Notes under the pieces: model-generated | What the model was told of the DNA's origin: nothing | Database searches by the model: none | Seen by the model: only the letters and a program-made list of their open reading frames with translations | Program-made: the position numbers and the translations under genes | Shown here: positions 47,822 to 55,492 of the stretch, one piece after another | Layout: every line of letters begins with the position of its first letter | Position numbering within the stretch: the first letter of the stretch is position 1 | Source of the DNA: a virus | Virus record (IMG/VR): IMGVR_UViG_3300043411_001777 | Location: 142,090-206,089 of that record | Length of the DNA: 64,000 nucleotides | Reading direction: 5' to 3' (one strand)

Positions 47822-48660
47822 CCGCGCCGCCTAGAACAGGTCTGAGGGCCTGGATCAACCTCACCTTTCCAATACGTGGTGACCAATCGAACCGATCCAC
47901 GCCCATCCGACCGAAAAACGATCGTCAATCCAATTTTAGGATCCGTCCACTCAACAGCATCCGTCATGAGTTGCTTGGTGAGAAAGTCAAACATCGGGCT
48001 TCTAGTTGACTTTAGGTCACTCAACTTCTTGCTAAAGGACTGCAAGGCCAGTCGGATTTCAGGGACCGTAATGCCGCGTAAATCCATTCTGAACTGCACA
48101 TGCGAGCTTAGGCTCATCTCTCGAAAAAGCCCAGCCCCCCGTTCGCCTTCTATCTTGTAGATACGAGCGGCTTCCTGATTGCCTAAATCGTCACCGTCTT
48201 CTACCTTTTCGATTAGGAATGCTCTTTCTGAAGGTTGGCGAACCTTGTCCTCGATCCGATCAGTAACAAAGCACGTCCCGCCCGGATAACCCAACGGTGG
48301 GCTCAGGTCGGCTTTACGCAAAAAAGACGCCGCAACCTTACTGGCCGAGGGCGTCTCTAATGCCTGCTCTACTACGTTTCGGTCTTCAATCGAAAGACGT
48401 GTCTTGAGTGAGGATTTCCCAGAAAGCACCAAAGCGTAGGAGAGGCGCTCCAAATGGCGCTCCAACTTATCCAACCTCTGAGGCACATCCATAATAAGGT
48501 CTCCAGCAATTTGGTAGACCTTTTCCTTTTCCTCGGAAGCCTCGATCAACTGGGTTACCCTGTTTAAGGCCAACCGCAATCTATGGGCTTCAATGCTGGC
48601 CGCAGAAACCCCTTCCGTTAGGAGTGACCATTCCGCTGGGCTTTCTGCCATTTTCTTCAT
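47818..48660 (-). CDS. Virion-cluster protein with DUF4258-like C-terminus
   Basis: 280 residues from ATG at 48660; an upstream ATG at 48693 would place a hairpin inside the gene. Residues about 40-110 are helical. The C-terminal 100 residues have a pattern of SSHVQFRMDLRGITVPEI, then TIVFRSDG and VRLVTTYWKGE, resembling DUF4258/RelE-like small nuclease folds (H-x-x-x-RM-x-x-RGI). Whether it is a nuclease, an assembly protein, or both is unclear. It overlaps the SWIM gene by four bases. Confidence 0.5.
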   Translation of the reverse strand: MKKMAESPAEWSLLTEGVSAASIEAHRLRLALNRVTQLIEASEEKEKVYQIAGDLIMDVPQRLDKLERHLERLSYALVLSGKSSLKTRLSIEDRNVVEQALETPSASKVAASFLRKADLSPPLGYPGGTCFVTDRIEDKVRQPSERAFLIEKVEDGDDLGNQEAARIYKIEGERGAGLFREMSLSSHVQFRMDLRGITVPEIRLALQSFSKKLSDLKSTRSPMFDFLTKQLMTDAVEWTDPKIGLTIVFRSDGRGSVRLVTTYWKGEVDPGPQTCSRRRG

Positions 48661-48667
48661 AACTGAC

Positions 48668-48690
48668 GAATCCCCTCGTGGAGGGGATTC
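48668..48690 (-). promoter_or_regulatory. Hairpin covering the ribosome-binding site
   Basis: GAATCCCCTC pairs over ten bases with GAGGGGATTC around a three-base loop. On the minus strand the 3' arm contains GAGGGGA, the likely ribosome-binding site for the ATG at 48660, eight bases away. It can act as an attenuator of translation, as a terminator of the upstream 292-residue gene, or both. Confidence 0.55.
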
Positions 48691-48709
48691 CATCAACTAG
48701 AAACCGAAA

Positions 48710-49588
48710 TCAAGGCTTCTTAGCCAAGTGTGCCTTAATACCACGGACCACGCCCGGGGTTTCAATGTCACAGATAGCCTTCAACACAGACTTATCGTGC
48801 CCCCATGAGTCCACGGCTTCCTTAAGGCGCATTTGCCAATGCTGACCCTTATCCCAGCCTTCAATGACCGCTGAAATTCGATCAGGATCGTTTCGCTGGC
48901 TCTTAGCCCGCTGCCCACGGACCGTTGCCACAGTAGGATGGCCCTCTTCTAGAAGAACCTCAGGCACTTCCGACTCGATAATCCGAGCGTGACCTTCCTT
49001 AACCGTCTTGGCAGTCTTGTTCCGAATCACCTTAGGGGGTTCCTCCCCAACAGGCTTGCCCCGAGCCATAGGATTGAAGGTCCCCTTAGCGCCAACATCC
49101 GGATCTCCTACAGCAGCAGAAGACTTAGCGAGGCGACCTACCTCCACACCCTCTCCAAAATCATCAGAAGCGAGCGCGAACTTCTTCTGTGCGGGTGCAG
49201 GACGGACCTTAGGGGCCTCAGCCTTAGAGGTGACCGCCTTTCGCTTCGCCATGGACCTTGAGACGTCCCCAACTTCTTGCTGGTCCTCAACCGTCTGATA
49301 GCCCGACTTCTTCACCGGCTTCGAGGAAACCGAACTGGATTTAGCGGCAGGCTTTGCCACCTTAGCTGCTCTGCGAGTATCCGCCTCAAACCACCCTCGC
49401 TCAATAGCGCTACGAAGCTCTGGGACAGCAATCTCATCCCCACCATAGCGGAGCGACTGGCCATCATACTCCACCATCTCACCCTCATCAATCTTAACCT
49501 CAGAGCGCTTACCGTTCGCACCAATAAAAACCGCCTGGTTTGCACGGTAACCAGCAAAGGACCCGCGCACGTACTGAATCTTCTCCAC
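48710..49588 (-). CDS. Virion-cluster protein, low-complexity
   Basis: 292 residues from GTG at 49588, chosen because GGAGG sits six bases before it. The first 75 residues form a small beta fold with MVEYDGQSLRYGGDEI and AIERGWFEAD, followed by an Ala/Lys/Ser/Pro-rich disordered middle and a short helical C-terminus (ISAVIEGWDKGQHWQMRLKEA). Proteins with this layout occur near phage head genes. It is the first gene of the minus-strand operon that starts at the divergent region. No enzyme motif. Confidence 0.5.
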   Translation of the reverse strand: MEKIQYVRGSFAGYRANQAVFIGANGKRSEVKIDEGEMVEYDGQSLRYGGDEIAVPELRSAIERGWFEADTRRAAKVAKPAAKSSSVSSKPVKKSGYQTVEDQQEVGDVSRSMAKRKAVTSKAEAPKVRPAPAQKKFALASDDFGEGVEVGRLAKSSAAVGDPDVGAKGTFNPMARGKPVGEEPPKVIRNKTAKTVKEGHARIIESEVPEVLLEEGHPTVATVRGQRAKSQRNDPDRISAVIEGWDKGQHWQMRLKEAVDSWGHDKSVLKAICDIETPGVVRGIKAHLAKKP

Positions 49589-49664
49589 TGACAACCTCCC
49601 GTCTGAACGTGGACTTGCGGTAGTATACCGCAGTTATGCGAATTACCGCATGGAGAATCTTAGT
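49589..49664. promoter_or_regulatory. Divergent promoter/operator region with inverted repeats
   Basis: The 76 bases between the minus-strand operon and the plus-strand phosphoesterase contain GCGGTAGTATACCGC, a perfect six-base inverted repeat, plus a nearby ATGCGAATTACCGCAT imperfect repeat that again has the TACCGCA core. Minus-strand TATACT and plus-strand TTATGC are possible -10 elements, without good -35 matches. It likely holds divergent promoters and a binding site for a regulator. Confidence 0.5.
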
Positions 49665-51122
49665 ATGACTAAGCGAATGGGAAGGCTTCTTGAAAAATTC
49701 GGGCAGCGGATCGCCACCTCCAGACCAAGCATGACGCGAATTATCCGTTGGACTGGTCTTGAAGAAGAGGATGCCCGAGAACTCGCTAAGCTTAGTCGAG
49801 AAAAGTACCGGACCCCGAAGGAGGAGCCCGCCAAGCCTGAGCCTAAGGCTAAAGAGCCTGACGGCGGGGAGTTGCTCCTACACGCCAAGTATGTCTACAA
49901 CCCCCAAACAGACACGTACATCACATTCCTGGATCAGGTTCCAAAGCCCATTTCGTTATCCGGACCTACACACCGAGAGATTGTTCGTGCCTACTCCAAT
50001 TTTGACGGGAACCCCGCCTCTCTAAACGAAATTGCCCGCTCCGTTGGGATGCCCCGTCCTTGGCTCATCAAATACCTGCGCGCCCATGAGATCACCCACG
50101 ATCGGGAACCCTTCACACCCGAAGAGTTGATGTCTCGGTCCGACGATGACCTTATCCAGGACTCCCTACAGCTTCGCCGAGCAGCGGTTTACAAAGCCCT
50201 AGAAAAGGCAAAGTGGCAGGAGATCCAGCGCGATGCCACGAAATGGCGCAACTGGGAAGACCACACCCTACGTGCAATTATTACCCGTCTCGGGGACCGG
50301 GCCTCAAGCGAACCCCCTACCTTAGATATCAACCAAGCAGCAGCTCCCTTTGCTTGCGTGTTTGGGCTCACCGATTTCCATTGGGGCAAATACTCGGACG
50401 CACAAGAAAACGGAGAGGCTTACTCCCGTGAACAGGCCCGCTCTATCCTTTTTGACTGCGTTTCAGATGTCATGAGTCGAGTTGCCACTTATGGGGCACC
50501 GGAGAAAATCTATATCCCGGTCGGCTCTGACTTTTTCCATGTAGACAACTCAGAGGGGAAGACCACCTCTGGTACTCCCCAGGACATAGACGGGACCCCA
50601 GCAGAAATCCTTGTCAGCGGGTGCCATTTGATGGAGGATCTTATCACCTCCCTCATCACCATAGCACCCGTCGAGCTAGTTTTGATGTCAGGCAACCACG
50701 ATCGTATGCTTGGAGTTTCTTTGCTCTTGTACCTGGAGGCGGTCTTCCGTGGTAATTCCCGTGTTACCGCCAACCTAGACCGGACACATCGGATCTACAA
50801 GACCTACGGAAAGAACCTCATCGGCTTTGTACACAGCGACGGGGTCAAGAAAACCGTAGATTTGGCAGGACATATGGCTAGGGAAGCCTCAGACGTGTGG
50901 GGGGCTTGCCCTCACCGGACGATCTATACCGGCCATTTGCATTTCGAAAAGACCGAGACCGACACGGCCTTTTCAGTCGTGCGTCGCCAGATCCCTTCGC
51001 TATCAACTACCGATCGCTGGCACAGCTTAAACGGGTTCATTGGTTCCCCAAGGTCGCTCCCGGTTTACCTGCACGACAAAGAGAAAGGGTTGGTAGCTAT
51101 CTTCCACGCCCCCGCCGAATAA
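49665..51122 (+). CDS. Calcineurin-like metallophosphoesterase with HTH
   Basis: 485 residues from ATG at 49665, preferred because GGAGA lies eight bases upstream. Residues 117-147 have helix-turn-helix character (ASLNEIARSVGMPRPWLIKYL). The phosphoesterase core follows with all expected metal motifs: GLTDFHWG (about 235), GSDFFHVDN (about 287), SGNHDRM (about 342), GFVHSDG (about 388) and YTGHLHFE (about 422). It is likely a dinuclear-metal phosphodiesterase or nuclease. The N-terminal HTH suggests DNA binding. It is followed by a strong terminator hairpin and then the STAS-like gene. Confidence 0.85.
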   Translation: MTKRMGRLLEKFGQRIATSRPSMTRIIRWTGLEEEDARELAKLSREKYRTPKEEPAKPEPKAKEPDGGELLLHAKYVYNPQTDTYITFLDQVPKPISLSGPTHREIVRAYSNFDGNPASLNEIARSVGMPRPWLIKYLRAHEITHDREPFTPEELMSRSDDDLIQDSLQLRRAAVYKALEKAKWQEIQRDATKWRNWEDHTLRAIITRLGDRASSEPPTLDINQAAAPFACVFGLTDFHWGKYSDAQENGEAYSREQARSILFDCVSDVMSRVATYGAPEKIYIPVGSDFFHVDNSEGKTTSGTPQDIDGTPAEILVSGCHLMEDLITSLITIAPVELVLMSGNHDRMLGVSLLLYLEAVFRGNSRVTANLDRTHRIYKTYGKNLIGFVHSDGVKKTVDLAGHMAREASDVWGACPHRTIYTGHLHFEKTETDTAFSVVRRQIPSLSTTDRWHSLNGFIGSPRSLPVYLHDKEKGLVAIFHAPAE

Positions 51123-51128
51123 TACGCT

Positions 51129-51180
51129 AAAAGCCCCTTAGGGTATGGGTAGTACGATTACCATACCCTAAGGGGCTTTT
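51129..51180 (+). terminator. Strong terminator overlapping the next ribosome-binding site
   Basis: A perfect 20-base stem (AAAAGCCCCTTAGGGTATGG with its complement) and a 12-base loop follow the phosphoesterase stop. The 3' arm ends AAGGGGCTTTT, so the ribosome-binding site AAGGGG for the next ATG, at 51183, lies inside the stem. T-rich ends suit termination on the plus strand. Confidence 0.85.
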
Positions 51181-51182
51181 CC

Positions 51183-51512
51183 ATGCTTACCATTCGAGTG
51201 CGCGATTTCACCACAACTCCAGGCCCTGGATTCAAAACCGAAGGTCCGTTTTCCGGGGAAGAGTTTCGTGAACGCTATTTACAGCCAGCCCTTCTTTCTT
51301 GGCAGAAGGCCCGTTGCGCTACACCGATTACCGTCAATATGGACGGTTCCGAATACGGTTATAGCTCCGCCTTTCTACGCGAAAGTTTCGGACCGCTCGC
51401 CCAGCGTTACGGGACTCGATTCGTCCAACGAGCTTTCCGCATCGTGACAGAAGAAGAGCCTGGGCTTGAAATGGAGGTGTGGTTCTGCGTGGAGAACTAC
51501 TGGGTCAATTGA
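51183..51512 (+). CDS. STAS-like DUF4325 protein
   Basis: 109 residues. The pattern IRVRDFTTTPGPGFKTEGPF, then SGEEFRERYLQPAL, ITVNMDGSEYGYSSAFLRES and a late FRIVTEEEP strand match the DUF4325 STAS-like family. Members are small signalling or regulatory domains often next to kinases or ATPases; no kinase is adjacent here. It is preceded by the strong hairpin that contains its ribosome-binding site and converges with a small minus-strand ORF. Confidence 0.8.
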   Translation: MLTIRVRDFTTTPGPGFKTEGPFSGEEFRERYLQPALLSWQKARCATPITVNMDGSEYGYSSAFLRESFGPLAQRYGTRFVQRAFRIVTEEEPGLEMEVWFCVENYWVN

Positions 51513-51675
51513 CTGGATCCATTTCTGTAACCGCCCCAATCATGCTCAGGTGCGTTAACATAGCGCGTACAGCACGCTCACGGGCTTCTACGAAGCCCTC
51601 GCTTTTCTGAAAAAGGCAATCCCTTGGGCCCACACATGGGCACTCCCCCTTCTCGGAACCACCCTCGCAAGTCAA
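51505..51675 (-). CDS. Small cysteine-rich ORF in frame after a UGA
   Basis: From TTG at 51675 to TGA at 51505 (56 residues), containing CEGGSEKGECPCVGPRDC and a helical FVEARERAVRAMLTHL. It lies in the same frame as the zinc-ribbon protein at 51703-51897, directly after that gene's TGA, and no ATG precedes it. It may be a TTG-started protein, a readthrough extension of the zinc ribbon, or the result of a stop mutation. Cysteine spacing argues that the sequence has been selected as protein. Confidence 0.4.
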   Translation of the reverse strand: MTCEGGSEKGECPCVGPRDCLFQKSEGFVEARERAVRAMLTHLSMIGAVTEMDPVN

Positions 51676-51702
51676 CTTGCAAAACTTAGCATACGGTCGA
51701 AA

Positions 51703-51897
51703 TCATGCACGGGAGCGCTCCGGTTGTTCGGTCAAAGTCAAAAAGCCCTGCAAGCCTGAATAGCAGACATCACAGAATAGCTGGTCCTCGAACGCCACAG
51801 TCTCCCCACAACGGGAGCACTCTGGAACCCAAAGCCCACGTTCACGTTCTGGCCGCGTGTCCCGTTGAGGCAACGGCCCGAGATACCGGAATTTCAC
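51703..51897 (-). CDS. Small zinc-ribbon protein
   Basis: 64 residues. CSRCGETVAFEDQLFCDVC is a C-x-x-C...C-x-x-C zinc ribbon. GTG at 51897 overlaps the HD gene stop (GTGA). It is followed in frame by a cysteine-rich ORF after its TGA. Probable operon member; function unknown. Confidence 0.65.
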   Translation of the reverse strand: MKFRYLGPLPQRDTRPERERGLWVPECSRCGETVAFEDQLFCDVCYSGLQGFLTLTEQPERSRA

Positions 51898-52499
51898 TGC
51901 CCCAAAGCCATCATTAGGCTTGCCGCACGAATCAGAAACGCAGACTCCACTTCTTCAGGTGGGAGCTTCTCAATCTGAATCGTAGGGTCAGGCTCGGGAA
52001 GAGCCCCCCAAGGGGGGAAGGGGACCTTCAAAAGAGCACGAGCCTCTGTTGCACAAAGGATCATGTCCGCCTTATGAACTTCTGGGGGTGGGGGCCAGTC
52101 AAACCCAAACCTGTCCGCGATTACACACATCAATGTGTGCTCGTAATCCCGATACCCACCAAAGGCGCTTTTAATCGGCGAGGGTACGTCCACCAGCGCA
52201 TACTCACTAGCATCATGAAGAAGCCCAGTCAACTGCAACCTCTTGTTCTCTGGCTGCCAACGCTCAAGCAGTTGAGATACGAGGATACTGTGGTATCCGA
52301 CAGAGTAATGCCATTTACAATGTCCAGCAAACCGGCATTGTAAAGACAATGCATGCGCAATATCCTCCATTGCAATTTGCTCAGGCTTGGGGTTTAGTGG
52401 GTGAAGCTTCAGCCCGCTGTAGGTCTGAATCCAGGCATTGTCCATTGCCTCTCGGGACATAAGAGGCCTAGCAATCACTTCTCGGGACATAAGAGTCAA
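51894..52499 (-). CDS. HD-domain phosphohydrolase (YfbR-like)
   Basis: 201 residues from TTG at 52499, with AAAGGAG seven bases upstream; ATGs 9 and 39 bases later are alternatives. The HD pattern is clear: FAGHCKWHYSVGYHSILVSQ supplies the first His residues, LTGLLHDASEYALVDVPSP the HD pair, then KSAFGGYRDYEH. YfbR-like members are 5'-deoxyribonucleotidases or related hydrolases. It follows the kinase gene in one operon. The start region has a 30-base tandem duplication repeating LMSRE, so the start choice affects whether both copies are translated. Confidence 0.8.
   Translation of the reverse strand: MTLMSREVIARPLMSREAMDNAWIQTYSGLKLHPLNPKPEQIAMEDIAHALSLQCRFAGHCKWHYSVGYHSILVSQLLERWQPENKRLQLTGLLHDASEYALVDVPSPIKSAFGGYRDYEHTLMCVIADRFGFDWPPPPEVHKADMILCATEARALLKVPFPPWGALPEPDPTIQIEKLPPEEVESAFLIRAASLMMALGQ
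52450..52495 (-). repeat. Tandem 30-base duplication at the HD-gene start
   Basis: A 16-base unit, TCTCGGGACATAAGAG on the plus strand, occurs at 52450-52465 and 52480-52495. In the minus-strand frame it gives LMSRE twice, ten residues apart. Each copy carries an ATG, so either could be used. Confidence 0.75.
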
Positions 52500-52503
52500 G
52501 ATG

Positions 52504-52520
52504 ACGCTCCTTTAGAGCGT
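52504..52520 (-). promoter_or_regulatory. Small hairpin over the HD-gene ribosome-binding site
   Basis: On the minus strand ACGCTC and GAGCGT pair around a five-base loop. The ribosome-binding site AAAGGAG occupies the loop and 3' arm, about seven bases before the TTG start at 52499. Confidence 0.5.
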
Positions 52521-52527
52521 ACTACCC

Positions 52528-52986
52528 TTAAAACCGAACGCGGATCACCCGAACAAAGCCCTCCCGAACAGAAGGAGGCTCCATCGTCAGCTTTTGCGCC
52601 ATCGTAAGGATGACCTCGTCAGGTACCCTGCGATCAACCGTACGCGCCTCGTTGCGCTCCAACGCCACCAGAATCGGGGTTTCCATCAGGACCGCCTCAA
52701 CCGGCACACGTGCGCGCCAGGCAGCCCGCAAAAGCGGTGCCCGACTCATGCGTGTGGTAAAGGTGGCGTCGAAGTACACTGCACCGGCTTCCTTGTTTTT
52801 GGAAACCCAAGTGCTCTTACCTGAGGCCGGGATGCCCACCAGCAAAACCAGCTTACGGACCCGTCGATCAGTCAGCACAGCATCCAACTTGGCCATGCTC
52901 TTACGCCATGCGCTCGCCGCACGCTCTTGCGACCAGACGTACTGGCCGTCCTCAGTATAGAGGTAATGGTCAGGGGAAATGATCAC
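52528..52986 (-). CDS. P-loop polynucleotide kinase-like protein
   Basis: 152 residues from GTG at 52986, which overlaps the HAD gene stop (GTGA). Walker A GIPASGKST is at about 51-59. Before it is a block with SPDHYLYTEDGQYVWSQERA, and after it VYFDATFTTRMSR, ALERNEARTVDRRVP and PPSVREGFVRV, the last parts of which match T4 Pnkp-type or AAA_33 kinases. In those enzymes the D-x-Y-x-Y-x-W block normally comes after Walker A, so the order here may be permuted. It probably phosphorylates RNA or DNA 5' ends. It lies next to an HAD phosphatase and a CCA-type enzyme. Confidence 0.7.
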   Translation of the reverse strand: MIISPDHYLYTEDGQYVWSQERAASAWRKSMAKLDAVLTDRRVRKLVLLVGIPASGKSTWVSKNKEAGAVYFDATFTTRMSRAPLLRAAWRARVPVEAVLMETPILVALERNEARTVDRRVPDEVILTMAQKLTMEPPSVREGFVRVIRVRF

Positions 52987-53456
52987 GTACGCACCAAATG
53001 AGGAACACACTCAACCCCGGTGCCCTCCACGAACTTGCAGAAGGACACCAGATGGTCGGGCCGATCCTCCCAAATGTGAACCACGCCAAAATCGAACTTG
53101 CTCAGATAACTCCTGAGTACCGCCAGCTTGAACGTTTCCGTTCTCGTGGAACCTCCAGGAGCTAAATGGACACGATCGAATACCAGCCCGACCGACTTCA
53201 TTAGCTCAGGAACACGCCACCGGAAATTCTTGTCTGTCCTCCCCGTTGCTAGAACGGCCAACACGTTCTGGTCTGCAATAGACCTACGGGCTGCCCGTAC
53301 CGTGGATTGGATCCACATCGGCTCAGGAGGCTCAGGTGGCATGAAGGGCTCTTCCAAGGAATGAGGGTGGGACCACCAATCGCCCTTCCAATCCTCGGGT
53401 TGAGGTGGGGACCGAAGCAATGTACTGTCCATATCATATAGGTGCAATTCAAGCAT
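52983..53456 (-). CDS. HAD-superfamily phosphatase, RNA-repair type
   Basis: 157 residues. HLYDMDSTLLRSP holds motif I (Asp8, Asp10), LATGRTDKNF motif II-like, FK (Lys110) the basic residue, and HIWEDRPDH (Asp131 region) motif IV. The WWSHPHSLEEPFMPPEPPEP block and overall layout match Swiss-Army-Knife HAD proteins predicted to act in RNA repair, possibly as 3'-phosphatases. It overlaps the CCA-type gene by eight bases and the kinase gene by four, so phosphatase, kinase and nucleotidyltransferase are translated together. Confidence 0.75.
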   Translation of the reverse strand: MLELHLYDMDSTLLRSPPQPEDWKGDWWSHPHSLEEPFMPPEPPEPMWIQSTVRAARRSIADQNVLAVLATGRTDKNFRWRVPELMKSVGLVFDRVHLAPGGSTRTETFKLAVLRSYLSKFDFGVVHIWEDRPDHLVSFCKFVEGTGVECVPHLVRT

Positions 53457-54657
53457 GGTCCCTCAGCAATCTTTCAGTCAACCCCCGGTCAAAAAGGGAG
53501 GGGTCCTCTAACAGGAAATCACGAGCTTTCGAAGTCAAAACCCCAATCTGGGGGCCTTTTAGGCTCAATTCTTTGATCAGCCTTGGAAAATCAGCCACTT
53601 TTGCAGGCTGCTTCAACGCATCTAGAAAGGCTTCTGGGCTTTTCAAGCGTGGGAGAATCCTCTGTAACTCGCGTTGCTGCTCGGCAGACAGGAACTTGAT
53701 CCGGTCGTTTAGGGGGACCCCAAGATCCAACAGGTCGAACAGGAGCCCGAGCCGTTGGTTGTTTGACCACCCGGCCAGTGTGGCACGGAAAGCTGGGATC
53801 TCAGTCACCATTTCTGCAACCACATCCAACAGGCCAAGCCGCTTCATTTCAAGCAGCGCCTTTTTAGCGGTCGGCTCCACCAACAAGGTGTGGATTAGTA
53901 GGTCGGAAATCGCGTTGTACGGGACTTTCTTGATAAAAGGCGCGTTTCGTCGAATAGAGGTTTCTGTCTCTTTATCCGCTTTTAGGTTGTATTTGCAGTA
54001 GAATTTGACGGCTCGAATCATCCTTGAGGGGTCATCTCGGAAAGTGATATCGGGGTCCATAGGACATCGAAGCACCCCCTCCTTGATGTCCTGAACCCCG
54101 CACCCCGTGAGATCAATAATGTCGGCCAAATCCGCTTTGTCCGCTACTGAAATCAATTTCATCAAAAGGGTATTGGTGCGAAATTCGCGACGCAAAACGT
54201 CTTGTTCAATCGTGGCAGGCTGAACCTCGGACGGTTTGTACCCCTTGCCTCCCGAACCCCCATATGATTCGGAGCGGGCATTTGCAATTTCGATGTTCTC
54301 CCCGCGCAAATTCGATGAACCGAGGAACCAATCCTCGGTTACAGTTAAGATAGCCACCCCGTAATTATTGGTTGCCAAATTACACTTGGCTGGAATAGCC
54401 AGCATTAACTGTCGAGCCACCCACTCTGAGTCATGCCCCATGGCGATAGAATCAACCACAAGGTCCAAGTCCTTAATGTCCAATCCCAGGATGAGGTTTC
54501 TGGGAGCACCCCCCACCAAGTACACGTACTCTCCGACGGGCTCCCCGGTTTTTGAGCGAGTTTTTTTGGACCACTGCCCTAAAAACCTCATCAATGCACG
54601 AGAGGCATCATCCGTCATCCCCTGCTTTAGGTAGGCATCCGCGACTTTTTTAGGCAT
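53449..54657 (-). CDS. CCA-adding/poly(A) polymerase-type nucleotidyltransferase
   Basis: 402 residues from ATG at 54657, with GAGAGGG about five bases upstream. YLVGGAPRNLILG (Gly-Gly about 49-50), DLDLVVDS (catalytic Asp about 63 and 65), RREFRTNTLLMKL, and DPSRMIRAVKFYCKY match class II CCA-adding enzymes and poly(A) polymerases, with a helical C-terminal half. It likely extends or repairs tRNA 3' ends, though poly(A) or other tail addition cannot be excluded. It overlaps the endonuclease-like gene by eight bases and the HAD gene by eight. Confidence 0.85.
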   Translation of the reverse strand: MPKKVADAYLKQGMTDDASRALMRFLGQWSKKTRSKTGEPVGEYVYLVGGAPRNLILGLDIKDLDLVVDSIAMGHDSEWVARQLMLAIPAKCNLATNNYGVAILTVTEDWFLGSSNLRGENIEIANARSESYGGSGGKGYKPSEVQPATIEQDVLRREFRTNTLLMKLISVADKADLADIIDLTGCGVQDIKEGVLRCPMDPDITFRDDPSRMIRAVKFYCKYNLKADKETETSIRRNAPFIKKVPYNAISDLLIHTLLVEPTAKKALLEMKRLGLLDVVAEMVTEIPAFRATLAGWSNNQRLGLLFDLLDLGVPLNDRIKFLSAEQQRELQRILPRLKSPEAFLDALKQPAKVADFPRLIKELSLKGPQIGVLTSKARDFLLEDPSLFDRGLTERLLRDHA

Positions 54658-55492
54658 GTAACCCTCTCTTCGCATAACACTTGGAACATTGACCCCTCAC
54701 TTGCCTGTTTCGGTTAACAGAAGGGCAAGAGGAGCACTTAAATTGAGAATTCTGGGTCAATCGGGGAGTGACAGGGCTCTTTAGGTCAACCCCGGAGCGT
54801 TTACGCCCAACACATCGAGAACAAAGCCCAAAGGCGTGGTGCTTTACGTCCGTTCGATTGCAGCCTGAACAAACAAATCGACCTAGGCTATGAATGGCGG
54901 TTAAATCTACCCCACTCTTAAAGACCCCTATCTCGGACGTATGGATCCCTCTTACAGAGAACCCGAGGGATTCCAAATATGTCAATTTTTTGGCAAAGTT
55001 AGTTTGATATTCGGGGCCGTAAATCTGGTGGTCCCACATGCCCAGGTATTCCCATATTTCATTACCCGCTAACAGCCAATCCACTCGGAAAGGACCGATC
55101 TGTTTTTGGAACTCGTGTGGGACGTTCCTTGCGTGTAACCACGCGTCTATTATTGCCTCATCGTAATACGCCCCTTGGTTTTCGGATGTTCGATACAACA
55201 TCCCATAGGGCGGGATATTGCGACGACGGCGTTCCTTATGTACAAGCCCTTTACTACACCCTAGTATATCCGCCAAGTGTTGATCTGTTAAGTCCCCTAA
55301 CCCTACAGAATCCCATTCGATATTGTAGCTGGGAATGGTCCTGAACGGCGGGATACCTCTCGATCTACGAGCATTCAGCACAGCGGTTTGCGAAACCTCA
55401 AACCGACGAGCAATGTCACAATCAGGGACTTTTCCGAGGTCCGCAACCGAATCCCACTCCACCATATCAACTTTGAGCGGACCGCCCCTCAC
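54650..55492 (-). CDS. HTH and zinc-ribbon protein with endonuclease-like core
   Basis: 280 residues from GTG at 55492. Two helix-turn-helix-like repeats come first (DIARRFEVSQTAVLNARRSR and LADILGCSKGLVHKERRRR). Residues about 120-200 have FRVDWLLAGNEIWEYLGMWD, an Asp and Glu pattern compatible with a PD-(D/E)XK or related nuclease active site. The C-terminus has two zinc ribbons (CSGC...CSRC, CSSC...CSKC). This combination resembles freestanding homing endonucleases of phages. It sits between a 28-residue ORF and the CCA-type gene within an overlapping operon, so it has either been domesticated or recently inserted. Catalysis is unproven. Confidence 0.55.
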   Translation of the reverse strand: MRGGPLKVDMVEWDSVADLGKVPDCDIARRFEVSQTAVLNARRSRGIPPFRTIPSYNIEWDSVGLGDLTDQHLADILGCSKGLVHKERRRRNIPPYGMLYRTSENQGAYYDEAIIDAWLHARNVPHEFQKQIGPFRVDWLLAGNEIWEYLGMWDHQIYGPEYQTNFAKKLTYLESLGFSVRGIHTSEIGVFKSGVDLTAIHSLGRFVCSGCNRTDVKHHAFGLCSRCVGRKRSGVDLKSPVTPRLTQNSQFKCSSCPSVNRNRQVRGQCSKCYAKRGLHA

